DNA of 64,000 nucleotides. Origin: Duganella radicis (lineage in GTDB: Bacteria; Pseudomonadota; Gammaproteobacteria; Burkholderiales; Burkholderiaceae_D). A program made the position numbers and the translations under genes. Positions 27,544-37,118 of the stretch are shown piece after piece (within the stretch, counting starts at the first letter, position 1; each line of letters opens with the position of its first letter). The stretch covers positions 16,773-80,772 of the forward strand of contig NZ_WNKY01000025.1 of assembly GCF_009720825.1 (NCBI RefSeq). The letters are read 5' to 3'. Under the pieces are notes generated by a model. The model did no database searches. It was given only the letters and a program-made list of their open reading frames with translations, and was not told the origin of the DNA.

Positions 27544-27586
27544 TATCACAGGAGTTCTTTACTTTTCAAAAAACAGGGAGAATTGA

Positions 27587-30208
27587 ATGAACAAGCCGGT
27601 ACTGAAGAAAAAAATACTACCTCACCTGGTCGCGCTGGCGATCGGCGGCGGCCTTGCCGCGTACAGCCACGCGGCGGAACCAGTGGCAGCGGACGCACAG
27701 GATGCCGCGCCGGCTGCAGAGGTCAGCTCCGTCGAGGTGCGCGGCATCCGCGAGCGGCTCAAGCGCAATCTGGCGGAGAAGCGCGATTCGGGCAATGTGA
27801 TCGACACCGTCACCGCCGAAGAAGTGGGCAAGTTCCCGGACAAGAACGTGGCTGACTCCTTGCAGCGCGTGCCCGGCATTTCGGTCGACCGCACCTGGGG
27901 CGAGGGCCGCGACATCTTCGTGCGCGGCACCGACAAGAACCTCAACCTCACGCAGCTGAACGGTCAGGCCGTGGCTTCCGGTTACTGGTGGAAGAATGAC
28001 TCGCAGAGCCGCGGCTTCAACTACGACATCCTGGCCTCCGAGTTGGTGGGCAGCATCGACGTGTACAAGAGCCCATCCGCCGATCTGGATGAGGGCTCGA
28101 TCGGTGGCCTGGTCAACGTCAAGACTCGCAAGCCATTCCAGCTCAAGCCCTTTGTGGCACAGGCTTCGGTGGAAGCCACTTACAGCGAGCTGCCGAAGAA
28201 AACCGACCCGCAGCTTTCCGGTCTGCTGAGCTGGACCAACGAGCAGAAAACCTTCGGCGCCCTGATCGCCATCAGCAAGCAGAAACGCACCATGCGCCGC
28301 GACGGCCTGGAAAACTTCACCGATTCGACCAAGTACAACATCGTCGACCAGAACGGCGCGGTGACGCCGGGCGCCTACGCCTCGTGGGGCGGCGGCTCGG
28401 CCATCTTCCGCCAGGACCGCGAACGCACCACCGGCAACCTGACCTTGCAGGCGCGCCCGAACGCCAACACCGACCTCACGCTGAACTACATGAACTCCGA
28501 TATGGACATGGACAACAGCAACCAGAACTACCTGTGGGAAGCGGGCGGCCTGGCGGATGCGAAAGGGAACATCCAGGTCACCAATCCGAAATTCATCACC
28601 ACCTCGGACGGCACCAAGGCGCTGGTGGGCGGCACCGTCGGCCCGACCGGCGGTGTGTCGTTCGAGCCTATCTTCCGCCAGTCCTACGTGAAGTCGGAAG
28701 TGCTGGACCTTGAAGGTACCTACGATGCGGACAATTGGAAGTTCCATGGCCAGGCCGGCACCACCAAAGGCTCGGGCGGCAGCAGCCATGACCGCAACTT
28801 CTGGTTCGTCGGGAATACCCGCACCACCTTCAATATCGCGCCGGACACTTACGAAGTGAAGTACCTCGATATCAGCCCGCTGGACGCCAGCAAACTGACA
28901 CTGCAAAGCGCGCGTGACTGGGTGCGTCGCATGGAGACCAAGGAAAACTATGCGCAGGGTGACCTGACGCTGGATCTGAACGGCGATTTCTTCAAGTCGA
29001 TCAAGGTCGGCGCCAAGCTGCGCGACACCACGGTGCAGAACCGCCGCATCATCGGCACCGCGGGTCCTGGCAGCCCTGGCTGGATTTCGTACTCGCTGGC
29101 CGACCTGTCGAAAGGCCCGTCGCCGATGCTGAGCCAGGAGGCCGCCACCGCCGGTTCGCTGACGCAATACGCATGGGTGGATGATGGCCTGGCCTACTCC
29201 AAGGGATTCCCGATGTACGACAAGGCCATGACTTATGCCGAGGCCAAGGGCGAGTATTACAAGATCAAGGAAAAAATCTACGCCACCTATCTGCGCGCGG
29301 ACTTCGCGGTGGGCCAGTGGCGCGGCGATTTTGGCGCGCGGGTGGTGAAAACCGACCAGACTTCCGAGGCGTATCAGGACCTGACCGGCAAGGGCAACTA
29401 CGTGCTGGGCGACGTCAAGCGCAGCTACACCGACGTGCTGCCCAACCTGAACGCAGTCTATAACGTCAGCAAGGATCTGCTGATACGCGGCGCCGTGGCG
29501 CGCGTCATGGCGCGTAACACCTACAGCGATTTGAGCGCGAGCACCGAGGTAAGTGGTACCACCAACGCCGCCACCGCCGGCAACCCGCTGCTCAAGCCAT
29601 TCCACGCCAATCAGGGCGAAATTGGCGCCGAGTGGTATTACGCCGATGCCTCGCTGCTGTCGGCTACCGTGTTCGCCAAAAAGCTGGATACCTTCATCTA
29701 TACCCAGACCGCGAGCGAGAACGTGGCCGGCGTGACGCGCTCGGTCACCCGCCCGTACAACGCCAACAACGGGGCCACCGTCAATGGTCTGGAGATCCAG
29801 TGGCAGCAAGCCTTCAGCAGCGGCTTCGGCGCCATCGTCAACTACACCTTCACCGATGCGAAAACCGGCGCCAACGCGGCCGGCCGCAAGCTGAATGTGA
29901 TCGGCAACTCGCGCAACCAGGCCAACATCACCGGCTTCTGGGAGAAGCACGGCTACAGCGCGCGCTTGTCGTATAACTACCGTTCCAAGTCCTACGGCGC
30001 GCTGGATGAGGGTGGCCAGGACGTGACCAGCGCCTACGGCCAATGGGATGCCTCGGCCAGCTGGGACATCACGCCGAAAGTGTCGCTCTACCTGACGGCG
30101 GTGAACATCGGGAATGAAGTTATCCGCACCAATACCACTGACGGCTTACCGGTCGGCGTGTATGAAAATGGCGCGCGTTACAGCATCGGTGTGAAAGCCA
30201 AGTTCTGA
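27587..30208 (+). CDS. TonB-dependent receptor, Xanthomonas/Caulobacter type
   Basis: 873 residues with a signal peptide ending near Ala29. The plug has the family hallmarks VIDTVTAEEVGKFPDKNVAD then SLQRVPGISVDR, and GRDIFVRGT with LNLTQLNG; the barrel ends in Phe (YSIGVKAKF). This subgroup is abundant in plant-polymer degraders and usually carries oligosaccharides. It lies 43 bases after the ATPase gene on the same strand, so outer- and inner-membrane uptake of one sugar may be joined in one operon. A terminator follows. Confidence 0.9.
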   Translation: MNKPVLKKKILPHLVALAIGGGLAAYSHAAEPVAADAQDAAPAAEVSSVEVRGIRERLKRNLAEKRDSGNVIDTVTAEEVGKFPDKNVADSLQRVPGISVDRTWGEGRDIFVRGTDKNLNLTQLNGQAVASGYWWKNDSQSRGFNYDILASELVGSIDVYKSPSADLDEGSIGGLVNVKTRKPFQLKPFVAQASVEATYSELPKKTDPQLSGLLSWTNEQKTFGALIAISKQKRTMRRDGLENFTDSTKYNIVDQNGAVTPGAYASWGGGSAIFRQDRERTTGNLTLQARPNANTDLTLNYMNSDMDMDNSNQNYLWEAGGLADAKGNIQVTNPKFITTSDGTKALVGGTVGPTGGVSFEPIFRQSYVKSEVLDLEGTYDADNWKFHGQAGTTKGSGGSSHDRNFWFVGNTRTTFNIAPDTYEVKYLDISPLDASKLTLQSARDWVRRMETKENYAQGDLTLDLNGDFFKSIKVGAKLRDTTVQNRRIIGTAGPGSPGWISYSLADLSKGPSPMLSQEAATAGSLTQYAWVDDGLAYSKGFPMYDKAMTYAEAKGEYYKIKEKIYATYLRADFAVGQWRGDFGARVVKTDQTSEAYQDLTGKGNYVLGDVKRSYTDVLPNLNAVYNVSKDLLIRGAVARVMARNTYSDLSASTEVSGTTNAATAGNPLLKPFHANQGEIGAEWYYADASLLSATVFAKKLDTFIYTQTASENVAGVTRSVTRPYNANNGATVNGLEIQWQQAFSSGFGAIVNYTFTDAKTGANAAGRKLNVIGNSRNQANITGFWEKHGYSARLSYNYRSKSYGALDEGGQDVTSAYGQWDASASWDITPKVSLYLTAVNIGNEVIRTNTTDGLPVGVYENGARYSIGVKAKF

Positions 30209-30228
30209 TCGTGCTTTCGTTTTGACGC

Positions 30229-30262
30229 AAGCCCGATTGCCTGTTTGGCATCGGGCTTTTTT
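30229..30262 (+). terminator. Intrinsic terminator after the TonB receptor gene
   Basis: Arms AAGCCCGAT and ATCGGGCTT pair, with a further GCC/GGC inside, and the right arm runs into six T residues. It lies 20 bases after the receptor stop and closes the ABC-receptor operon. Confidence 0.88.
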
Positions 30263-30272
30263 CTATTACAAT
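30245..30272 (+). promoter_or_regulatory. Candidate promoter of the binding protein-TCS-GH20 operon
   Basis: TTGGCA (30245-30250) and TACAAT (30267-30272) are separated by 16 bases. Each matches consensus at five of six positions. The -35 sits in the right half of the preceding terminator, and the -10 is 29 bases before the GTG start of the binding protein. Confidence 0.6.
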
Positions 30273-30301
30273 CGTGTCATTATTTCCATCTGGGATGCTG
30301 A

Positions 30302-31600
30302 GTGATACGCCTACGTGTACGTTCCATCTGCGGCCTGCTGGCTGCTTGCCTGTTCGCGCAATCGGCGCAGGCGGCGGCGCCACTGCAAGTGCTGCACTGG
30401 TGGACGTCGCCATCGGAGCGCAAGGCTGCCAACGCGCTGGCGGCGCGCGCGGCGGATGAAGGCATCGAATGGAGGGACGCCGCCATTCCCGGCGGCGCGG
30501 GCCTCGGCGCCGGCAAGGTGCTCAAGAGCCGCGTGCTGGCCGGCGATGCGCCGGAGGTGGCGCAGATGATCGGCGTGTCGATCGCGGAATGGGCGGACCT
30601 GGGCCTGCTGCTGGAAATCGACAACGTCGCCGGCGCCGCCAACTGGAACGGCGCGCTGTTCCCGACCATACAGACGCTGATCACGCACCGCAAGCATGTG
30701 GTGGCGGCGCCGGTGGGCATCCACCGCGTCAATACTTTGTTTTACAACCGCGCCTTGTTCGCGCAACTGCGCATCGCGCCACCACAAAGCTGGGCCGATT
30801 TCGAGGCTGCGGCACAGAAGCTGAAAGCGGCAGGCGTCATGCCGCTGGCGTTCAGCAGCGAGGCATGGCAGGTGGCGACGCTGTTTGAAAATCTGGTGCT
30901 GGCCGAGAGCGGGCCGGAATTCTATCGGCAGCTGTTCGTCAAGCGCGATCCGGCGGCGGCGGCCGACCAGCGCACCGCCGACGCGCTGCAACGCCTGCGC
31001 ACCATCAAGGGCTGGAGTGGTGGCGCGGTGGACGAGCGTTCCTGGCCGGACGTGGCGCGCCAGTTCGCGCGGCGTGAAGCGGCCATGATGATCATGGGCG
31101 ACTGGGCCAAGCCGGAACTGCGCGACCAGGGCATGGTGCTGGATGAAGACTTTGCCTGCGCCGCGGCGCCAGGCACCGGCAAGTATCACTTGTACAGCGT
31201 GGACAGCTTCACCATGTTCGCTGGCGACTATCGCTACATGCCGGCGCAGGAGAAGATGGCCAGGCTGCTGGTGTCGATGCCGGTGCAGCTGGAGTACAAC
31301 CAGTTGAAAGGCTCGGTGCCGGTGCGGCGCGATGCCGATCCGGCACGCATGGACAGCTGCGCGCGCGCTTCGTGGACGGCTTTCGCGCAGGGCGCGGCGG
31401 TGCAGGCTCCGAGTCTGGTGCACCGCATGGCGACCGATGAGGCCAGCCGCGACGCCATCATCGCCGAGATACATCGTTATTTTCTGGACGACCGGACCAC
31501 GCCGGCCGAGGCGCAGCGCCGCCTGGGTGTGTTATTCCGGTTGTTTAACCTGAGAAGCCAAGGAGCATTCGGTGCGCAAGATACTGATCGTAGACGATGA
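30302..31600 (+). CDS. Orphan sugar-binding protein linked to a two-component system
   Basis: 432 residues with a signal peptide ending at Ala24. It is a family 1 extracellular solute-binding protein (VLHWWTSPSERKAANALAAR, YNRALFAQLRI, MGDWAKPELRDQGM, FTMFAGDYRYMP). There is no permease or ATPase beside it; instead its 3' end overlaps the response regulator gene by 29 bases. It may capture a sugar and present it to the histidine kinase, or work with a distant ABC transporter. The start is GTG at 30302, which gives a complete signal peptide. Confidence 0.82.
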   Translation: MIRLRVRSICGLLAACLFAQSAQAAAPLQVLHWWTSPSERKAANALAARAADEGIEWRDAAIPGGAGLGAGKVLKSRVLAGDAPEVAQMIGVSIAEWADLGLLLEIDNVAGAANWNGALFPTIQTLITHRKHVVAAPVGIHRVNTLFYNRALFAQLRIAPPQSWADFEAAAQKLKAAGVMPLAFSSEAWQVATLFENLVLAESGPEFYRQLFVKRDPAAAADQRTADALQRLRTIKGWSGGAVDERSWPDVARQFARREAAMMIMGDWAKPELRDQGMVLDEDFACAAAPGTGKYHLYSVDSFTMFAGDYRYMPAQEKMARLLVSMPVQLEYNQLKGSVPVRRDADPARMDSCARASWTAFAQGAAVQAPSLVHRMATDEASRDAIIAEIHRYFLDDRTTPAEAQRRLGVLFRLFNLRSQGAFGAQDTDRRR

Positions 31601-32279
31601 CCAAAAGACCCGCGTGCTGCTCAAGACCTATCTTGAGAAGAACCAGTACGAGGTGGTGCTGTCGCATGATGGCGAGAGCTTTCTGGCGGAGCTGCACACG
31701 CATGCCGAGCAACTGTCGATGGTGATCCTCGATGTGATGCTGCCCGATACCGACGGCTTCGCGCTGTGCAAGCAGGTGCGCCAGCGCTCCAATGTGCCGA
31801 TCATCATGCTGACCGCCAGCTCGGACGAGACCGACCGCATCGTCGGCCTTGAGCTGGGTGCGGACGATTACATCGCCAAGCCGTACAGCCCGCGCGAGCT
31901 GCTGGCGCGCATCAAGGCCATTCTGCGGCGTACCGCGGTTGAGGCGCCTTCGGTGCGATACTACCGTTTCGTGGGCTTCACGCTGGACCTGAAGGAGCGC
32001 AAGGTGGTCGACAGCGCCGGTGCGCCGCTGGCGCTGACGGGGCTGGACTTCCAGCTGCTGAAGTATTTCGTCGAGCATCCTGGCGTGATCCTGGACCGCA
32101 GTGTGTTGTGCGAGGAGACGCGCGGGCGCGATTCCGGGCCGCTGGATCGCTCGCTGGATGTGCAGATCAGCCGTCTGCGTTTGCGTCTGAATGACGATGG
32201 CAAGCAGCCGGCGCTGATCAAGACGGTGCGTGGCGCCGGCTATGTATTCTCGGCTGAAGTCAACGTGTCGCATGCTTAA
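31572..32279 (+). CDS. OmpR-family response regulator
   Basis: 235 residues. The receiver domain has the acidic pocket Asp8-Asp9, phospho-acceptor Asp54, Thr81 and Lys103. A C-terminal winged helix (about 135-230) ends with LIKTVRGAGYVFS, typical of the OmpR/PhoB class. The start is GTG, six bases after AGGAG. It lies between the orphan binding protein and the kinase, with overlaps on both sides, so all should be expressed together. The likely target is the same operon, including GH20. Confidence 0.95.
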   Translation: MRKILIVDDDQKTRVLLKTYLEKNQYEVVLSHDGESFLAELHTHAEQLSMVILDVMLPDTDGFALCKQVRQRSNVPIIMLTASSDETDRIVGLELGADDYIAKPYSPRELLARIKAILRRTAVEAPSVRYYRFVGFTLDLKERKVVDSAGAPLALTGLDFQLLKYFVEHPGVILDRSVLCEETRGRDSGPLDRSLDVQISRLRLRLNDDGKQPALIKTVRGAGYVFSAEVNVSHA

Positions 32280-33705
32280 GCGCCTGTGGCCCGCGTCGCT
32301 GCTGGGTCGTCTCACGCTGGTGATGGTGGCGGGGCTGCTGGTGACGCAGTTGGTGGCCAACGCCATCTGGGCGGCGCAGCTGCGCGCCAAGGCGCAGGTG
32401 GAGGCACAATCGGCGGCACAGTATGTGGCGCACGGCGCTTCGGCCGCGATCCGCTTTTACCGCAGCCTGCCGCTCAGCTACCGCGTGCTGGTGATCCAGC
32501 AGATGCGCGAGATGGGAGGCACCCGCTTCTTCGTCAATCTCAATCACGCGTATGTGCCGGTGCGGGAGATTGCGCCGCATCCGCTGGCGGACAGCGTGAA
32601 GGGCACGTTGGGCGCGACACTGAAAAGCGACTTGCCGCATTTGCCGGCTGCCCGCGTGGCGTTTGCCTGGCCGGAGCAACTGGCCGTGTCGGAAGAGGTG
32701 CATCTGAGCGACCTGCCGGATGCATGGGTGCAGCACGTCCTGCTGGTGAAGCCGGAGCCGGCGCCGATATTGGTGATCCAGGCCGAGCTTGAGCCGGGCA
32801 ACTGGCTGTACATGGCGGCGCTGATGCCGAATCCGTATTTCCTGAGCGGGAACGATCCGTGGGCGTGGGACCGGCTGGCGTTGCAAGGATTGTCGCTGGC
32901 GGCGGTGCTGCTGCTTTGCCTGCTGGTGGTGCGTTCGATCACGCGTCCGCTGGCGGCGCTGTCGGATGCGGCGGGCGCGTTCGGGCAGGGCGAGCACGCG
33001 CCGCCGCTGCCGGAGACGGGCAGCCGGGAGTTCATCAAGACGGCGCGCGCGTTCAGCGCGATGCGCGAGCGTATCCAGCGTTACATCGAGGACCGTGAGC
33101 GTTTGTTCGTCTCGATCTCGCATGATTTGCGGACGCCGATTACGCGGCTCAAGTTGCGTTCGGAGTTGCTGGACGACGAGGCGTTGCGCAATGAGTTTGA
33201 AGAGGATCTCGATGAATTGGATATGATGGTGAAGGGCGCCTTGCAGTGCGTGAAGGACAGCGATATTCACGAGAATCCGGCCGAGATCAGGCTCGATGCC
33301 TTGCTGGGCAGGTTGGTGCGCAGTGCGCGGCTGGCGGGGCATGAGGTGGGGTTTGAGGAATCGGGATTGTCGGTGCGCGGCAAGCCGCTGGCGTTGAAGC
33401 GGGCGATCGGCAATCTGCTGGACAATGCGCTGTACTATGGCAAGCGGGCGGAGATCAGCACCCGGGCCGAAAGCGGCGCGGTGGTGATCGCGGTGCGGGA
33501 TCATGGACCGGGCGTGCCGGAGGATGCGCTGGCCAGCTTGTTCGATCCGTATGTGCGGCTGGAGCATGGCCGCGAACAGAATGATACTGGCATGGGGCTG
33601 GGCCTGGGGATCGCGCGCGGCGTGATCGAGGCGCATGGCGGCCAGCTGATATTGGAGAATCATCCGGAAGGCGGCTTGCACGCCACTATCCGGTTGCCTG
33701 CATGA
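32272..33705 (+). CDS. Sensor histidine kinase, EnvZ-like architecture
   Basis: 477 residues from the ATG at 32272, which overlaps the regulator stop by eight bases. A first membrane helix (about 13-35), a periplasmic sensor region (about 36-195), a second helix (about 205-225), HAMP (ITRPLAALSDAAGAFGQGEH), phospho-acceptor His284 in SHDLRTPITRLKLR, and an ATPase domain with NLLDNALYYG, DHGPGVPE and GMGLGLGIA are seen. It phosphorylates the regulator encoded upstream. The sensor region is a plausible contact for the binding protein. A longer reading from a GTG at 32230 is less likely. Confidence 0.93.
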   Translation: MLKRLWPASLLGRLTLVMVAGLLVTQLVANAIWAAQLRAKAQVEAQSAAQYVAHGASAAIRFYRSLPLSYRVLVIQQMREMGGTRFFVNLNHAYVPVREIAPHPLADSVKGTLGATLKSDLPHLPAARVAFAWPEQLAVSEEVHLSDLPDAWVQHVLLVKPEPAPILVIQAELEPGNWLYMAALMPNPYFLSGNDPWAWDRLALQGLSLAAVLLLCLLVVRSITRPLAALSDAAGAFGQGEHAPPLPETGSREFIKTARAFSAMRERIQRYIEDRERLFVSISHDLRTPITRLKLRSELLDDEALRNEFEEDLDELDMMVKGALQCVKDSDIHENPAEIRLDALLGRLVRSARLAGHEVGFEESGLSVRGKPLALKRAIGNLLDNALYYGKRAEISTRAESGAVVIAVRDHGPGVPEDALASLFDPYVRLEHGREQNDTGMGLGLGIARGVIEAHGGQLILENHPEGGLHATIRLPA

Positions 33706-36242
33706 GAGGGAAGATGAAGACAGCGAGCAGAATATCTGTAGCGGCACTGGCGTTGGCGTTTGGTGCGCCGGGCCATGCGATAGCCGAAGCCGCGCAGCCC
33801 GCCGGCACGGCACAGGCGGCGAGGACGGAAGGGAAAACGGGGATGCGCACTGCGCCGGCCGTCGCACCGGTCAAGTTGCGCTGGGAGATCGTGCGCAATG
33901 AGCTTGGCGCGCAGGGCGGCCGCACCAGGGCGCGCCTGAGCGTGACGCCGCTGAACGGCCAGTCGCTGCCGGCGCAGGGCTGGGCGCTGTACTTTAACTG
34001 CATGGATGGCGTGACCGCGGGCCCGCTGGCGGGCAATCTGGTGCTGGAGAAGGTGGTGGGCGGCAGTTTGTTCCGTGTGCGTCCGGCGGCCGGCTTCAAA
34101 GGCCTGCCTGCCGGCCAGACGCTGAATATCGATTACTACTATCCGAATCTGCTCATCAAGATGGCGAGCGCGCCGGCCGGGCCGTATCTGGTGTTCGATG
34201 CCGCCCCGGAAGTGGCTTATGCCATCACTGACTTCAAACAGGAGCTGCCGGCCCGTGAGGAGCAGCTCAAGCGTCCGGCCGGCCGCGATACGCTGGTGAC
34301 CACGCAGGACACCTACCGCCGCAACGCCCGTGCCGATGTGCTGCCAGCCAGCGCGCTGCCGCCGGTATTCCCAACGCCGCTGCAATTGAGGACCGGCAGC
34401 GGCAAGGTGCAACTGGCGCGCCCGCCGCAAGTGATCTCCGGCCCGGGCCTGCAATACGAAACCGCCTTCGCCCGCGCATTGTTCGCCCGCTATATGCCGC
34501 AGGGCGACACCAGCCACGCCGCGGTGCCGCTGCGCCTGCGTATCGGCGCGGTGGATGCGCAGTCGTCGCCGGAAGCCTATGAGCTGAGCATCAGCGGTGA
34601 CGATGGCATCAACATCACAGGCAACACGGCGGCCGGCGTGGCGCGCGGCCTGCAATCGCTGCACGACCTGCTGCCGCTGCCATCGGACGCCGCGCAGATC
34701 GAGCTGCCGGAGCTGGACGTCACCGATGCGCCACGCTTCGCCTATCGCGGCTTTCAGCTGGACGTGGCGCGCAACTTCCAGCCCAAGGACGTGGTGTTCA
34801 AGACGCTGGACCTGATGTCCGCCTACAAGCTGAATAAGCTGCACTTCCACATCACCGACGACGAAGGCTGGCGCCTTGAAATCGCCGGTCTGCCGGAGCT
34901 GACCAGCATCGGCGCGGTGCGCGGCCACTACACCAAGGAAGACCAGCGCCTGCCGCCTACCTACGGCTCCGGCCCGCGCGTCGATGATCCGCATGGCAGC
35001 GGCTATTACACCCGCGCCGACTACATCGACATCCTGCGTTACGCCGCCGCGCGCCACATCGAAGTGATTCCGGAAATCGAAATGCCGGGCCACGCGCGCG
35101 CCGCCGTCAAAGCCATGGAGGCGCGCTACCACCGCATGAAGGCAGCGGGCGAGCAGGGGGCGGACAAGTATCTGCTCAACGATTTCGACGACCGCTCGGT
35201 GTATCGCTCGCCGCAGGAATATACCGACCATGTGATGAATCCCGGCCTCGAATCGAGCTACGCCTTCATCGAGCAGGTGGTGGCGCAGGTGGCGGCCATG
35301 CATCGGGAAGCCGGCGTTTCGCTCAAGACCATGCATGTCGGCGGCGATGAGCTGCCGCATGGCGCATGGGAGAAATCGCCGCTCAGCCGCGCGCTGATGC
35401 AGAAGGAAAAACTGGCCTCCACCGCCGACCTGTGGGACTACTTCTACAACCGCGTCGACGGCATTCTGCGCAAGCACGGCATGTTTGCCTCCGGCTGGGA
35501 AGAGATGGGCGCGCGCCGCTCGGACAAGGAACGCGCGCAGCAGCTGCCGAATCCTCGTTTCACGCAGCGTGGATTCAGCCTCTACGTGTGGAACAACACG
35601 CCGGGCAACGAGGACTTTGCCTACCGCCTGGCCAACGCCGGCTATGACATCGTGCTGGCGCCGGTCACCAATATGTATCTCGACATGGCGGCCAATCCCA
35701 ACCCCGAGGAGCCGGGCGTCAACTGGGGCGCCTACGTCGAGCTGGAGACGGTGTTCGACTTCCAGCCGATGGGCGCGGCGCTGACCGACGCCGGCCGCCG
35801 CCGCATTCGCGGCATCGAGGCCACGCTGTTCTCGGAAACCATCCGCGACGCCAGCCGGCTCGATTACCTGATGATGCCGCGCCTGCTGGCGGTGGCGGAG
35901 CGGGCATGGGCGCCCGACCCGGCCCTGTCGGCCGCATCGCACCGGGCCGCGTGGTCCGCCTTCGTCAACACGCTGGGCCAGCGCGTGCTGCCGCGCCTCG
36001 ACCTTGAGCGCGGCGACGTGCGCTACCGCATCGCGCCACCGGGCATGGTGGTGGAGGGCGGCAAGGTGCTGGTCAACCACGTCCTGCCGGGCCTGACCCT
36101 GCGCTACACCACCGACGGCACCACCCCCACGGTGCGCAGCAAGCCGGTCACCGGGCCGATCGCCGCCAAGGGCGTGATCCAGGCCGCCGCCTTCGACCGC
36201 ACCGGCCGCGCCGGGCTGGTGGCGCGCATCGTCAACCGCTAA
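33702..36242 (+). CDS. GH20 beta-N-acetylhexosaminidase, exported
   Basis: 846 residues. After a signal region come an N-terminal chitobiase-like carbohydrate-binding domain (about 55-205), a GH20b domain (about 220-345) and the GH20 barrel (about 350-760) with the catalytic Asp549-Glu550 pair in HVGGDELPHGAW. A C-terminal chitobiase domain follows (LTLRYTTDGTTPT). It releases N-acetylglucosamine from chito-oligosaccharides. The ATG overlaps the kinase stop (ATGA); an ATG at 33714 could also serve. Its place behind a sugar-sensing pair suggests that the system responds to chitin fragments. Confidence 0.93.
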   Translation: MRGKMKTASRISVAALALAFGAPGHAIAEAAQPAGTAQAARTEGKTGMRTAPAVAPVKLRWEIVRNELGAQGGRTRARLSVTPLNGQSLPAQGWALYFNCMDGVTAGPLAGNLVLEKVVGGSLFRVRPAAGFKGLPAGQTLNIDYYYPNLLIKMASAPAGPYLVFDAAPEVAYAITDFKQELPAREEQLKRPAGRDTLVTTQDTYRRNARADVLPASALPPVFPTPLQLRTGSGKVQLARPPQVISGPGLQYETAFARALFARYMPQGDTSHAAVPLRLRIGAVDAQSSPEAYELSISGDDGINITGNTAAGVARGLQSLHDLLPLPSDAAQIELPELDVTDAPRFAYRGFQLDVARNFQPKDVVFKTLDLMSAYKLNKLHFHITDDEGWRLEIAGLPELTSIGAVRGHYTKEDQRLPPTYGSGPRVDDPHGSGYYTRADYIDILRYAAARHIEVIPEIEMPGHARAAVKAMEARYHRMKAAGEQGADKYLLNDFDDRSVYRSPQEYTDHVMNPGLESSYAFIEQVVAQVAAMHREAGVSLKTMHVGGDELPHGAWEKSPLSRALMQKEKLASTADLWDYFYNRVDGILRKHGMFASGWEEMGARRSDKERAQQLPNPRFTQRGFSLYVWNNTPGNEDFAYRLANAGYDIVLAPVTNMYLDMAANPNPEEPGVNWGAYVELETVFDFQPMGAALTDAGRRRIRGIEATLFSETIRDASRLDYLMMPRLLAVAERAWAPDPALSAASHRAAWSAFVNTLGQRVLPRLDLERGDVRYRIAPPGMVVEGGKVLVNHVLPGLTLRYTTDGTTPTVRSKPVTGPIAAKGVIQAAAFDRTGRAGLVARIVNR

Positions 36243-36348
36243 GCCGTTTTTGCCGTCCACTCCCCGATTTTTGCAGTTCGTCGCAATCCGGGGAGGGCGG
36301 CGGCGGGGCGGGAGTATCATGGCTGGACTACTAGCCGAGGATTCCCAC

Positions 36349-37113
36349 ATGACCAAGTTTCTCCAGTTTGGCCTGCTGTTTGCCGCGTTCTGTGCCCTGT
36401 TCGGCCGCGCGGACGCCGCCGATGACACCGAAACCCGCTCGATTCCCATCGACGCCCGGGTGGTGCGGGTCAAGCTGGACGGCGTGATCGACCTCAAGCT
36501 GCGCCAGGGCGACGTGCCCTCGCTGCGGCTGATCGGCGAAAAGCGCTACCTGGAGAAACTGACCGCGTCGCAAAGCGGCGACACCTTGCATCTCGAAACC
36601 GAAGGGCGCGGGGTCAAGATCGGACGCGGCGCCGCCCGCGCCGAGCTGGTGTTGCCGGCCCTGCGCGAGGTGGTGTCGGAAGGCGTGGGCTCGACCGAGA
36701 TCAATGGCTTCAGCGGCGAGGAACTGGAGCTGACCATGGATGGCGCCGGCAGCATGAAAGTCGTGTGCGACTACAAGGTGGTCAAGGCCAACCTCGGCGG
36801 CGTGGGCAGCATGAATCTGTGGGTGAGCGAGAACGAACATGCCGATCTGGACTTGCGCGGCGCCGGTTACATCACCCTGGGCGGACGCAGCAAGCTGCTC
36901 AAGGCCAATCTGGGCGGCGTGGGGGGATTGAATGCGCAGCAGTTCCAGGCCGAGTCGGTGAATGTGGAGTTGAGCGGGCTGGGCAATGCGACCGTCACGG
37001 CCAAGGCCAACGCCACCCTGAACCTGAGCGGACTCGGCTCGGTCATTGTGTATGGCAAGCCTTTGAACCGTAATGTGAGTGTCGACGGTCTGGGCAAAGT
37101 CAGCTGGAAATAA
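36349..37113 (+). CDS. DUF2807 (GIN domain) secreted protein
   Basis: 254 residues with a signal peptide ending at Ala25. The rest is a repetitive beta-helix of the head GIN / DUF2807 type, with recurring short units such as GVGSTEINGFSGEEL, GAGSMKVVC, GVGSMNLWV, GAGYITL and LSGLGSVIVYG. The family is of unknown, possibly adhesive or auto-transporter-like, role. I chose the ATG at 36349, seven bases after GAGGA; earlier starts lack a signal peptide. It follows GH20 by 106 bases that hold no clear terminator, and precedes the Sel1 protein by five. Confidence 0.8.
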   Translation: MTKFLQFGLLFAAFCALFGRADAADDTETRSIPIDARVVRVKLDGVIDLKLRQGDVPSLRLIGEKRYLEKLTASQSGDTLHLETEGRGVKIGRGAARAELVLPALREVVSEGVGSTEINGFSGEELELTMDGAGSMKVVCDYKVVKANLGGVGSMNLWVSENEHADLDLRGAGYITLGGRSKLLKANLGGVGGLNAQQFQAESVNVELSGLGNATVTAKANATLNLSGLGSVIVYGKPLNRNVSVDGLGKVSWK

Positions 37114-37118
37114 TAACG

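Noticed and set aside
33660..36497. 945-codon minus-strand frame opposite GH20
   Set aside because: The GH20 enzyme is complete; the antisense frame is a composition artefact of high third-position G+C.
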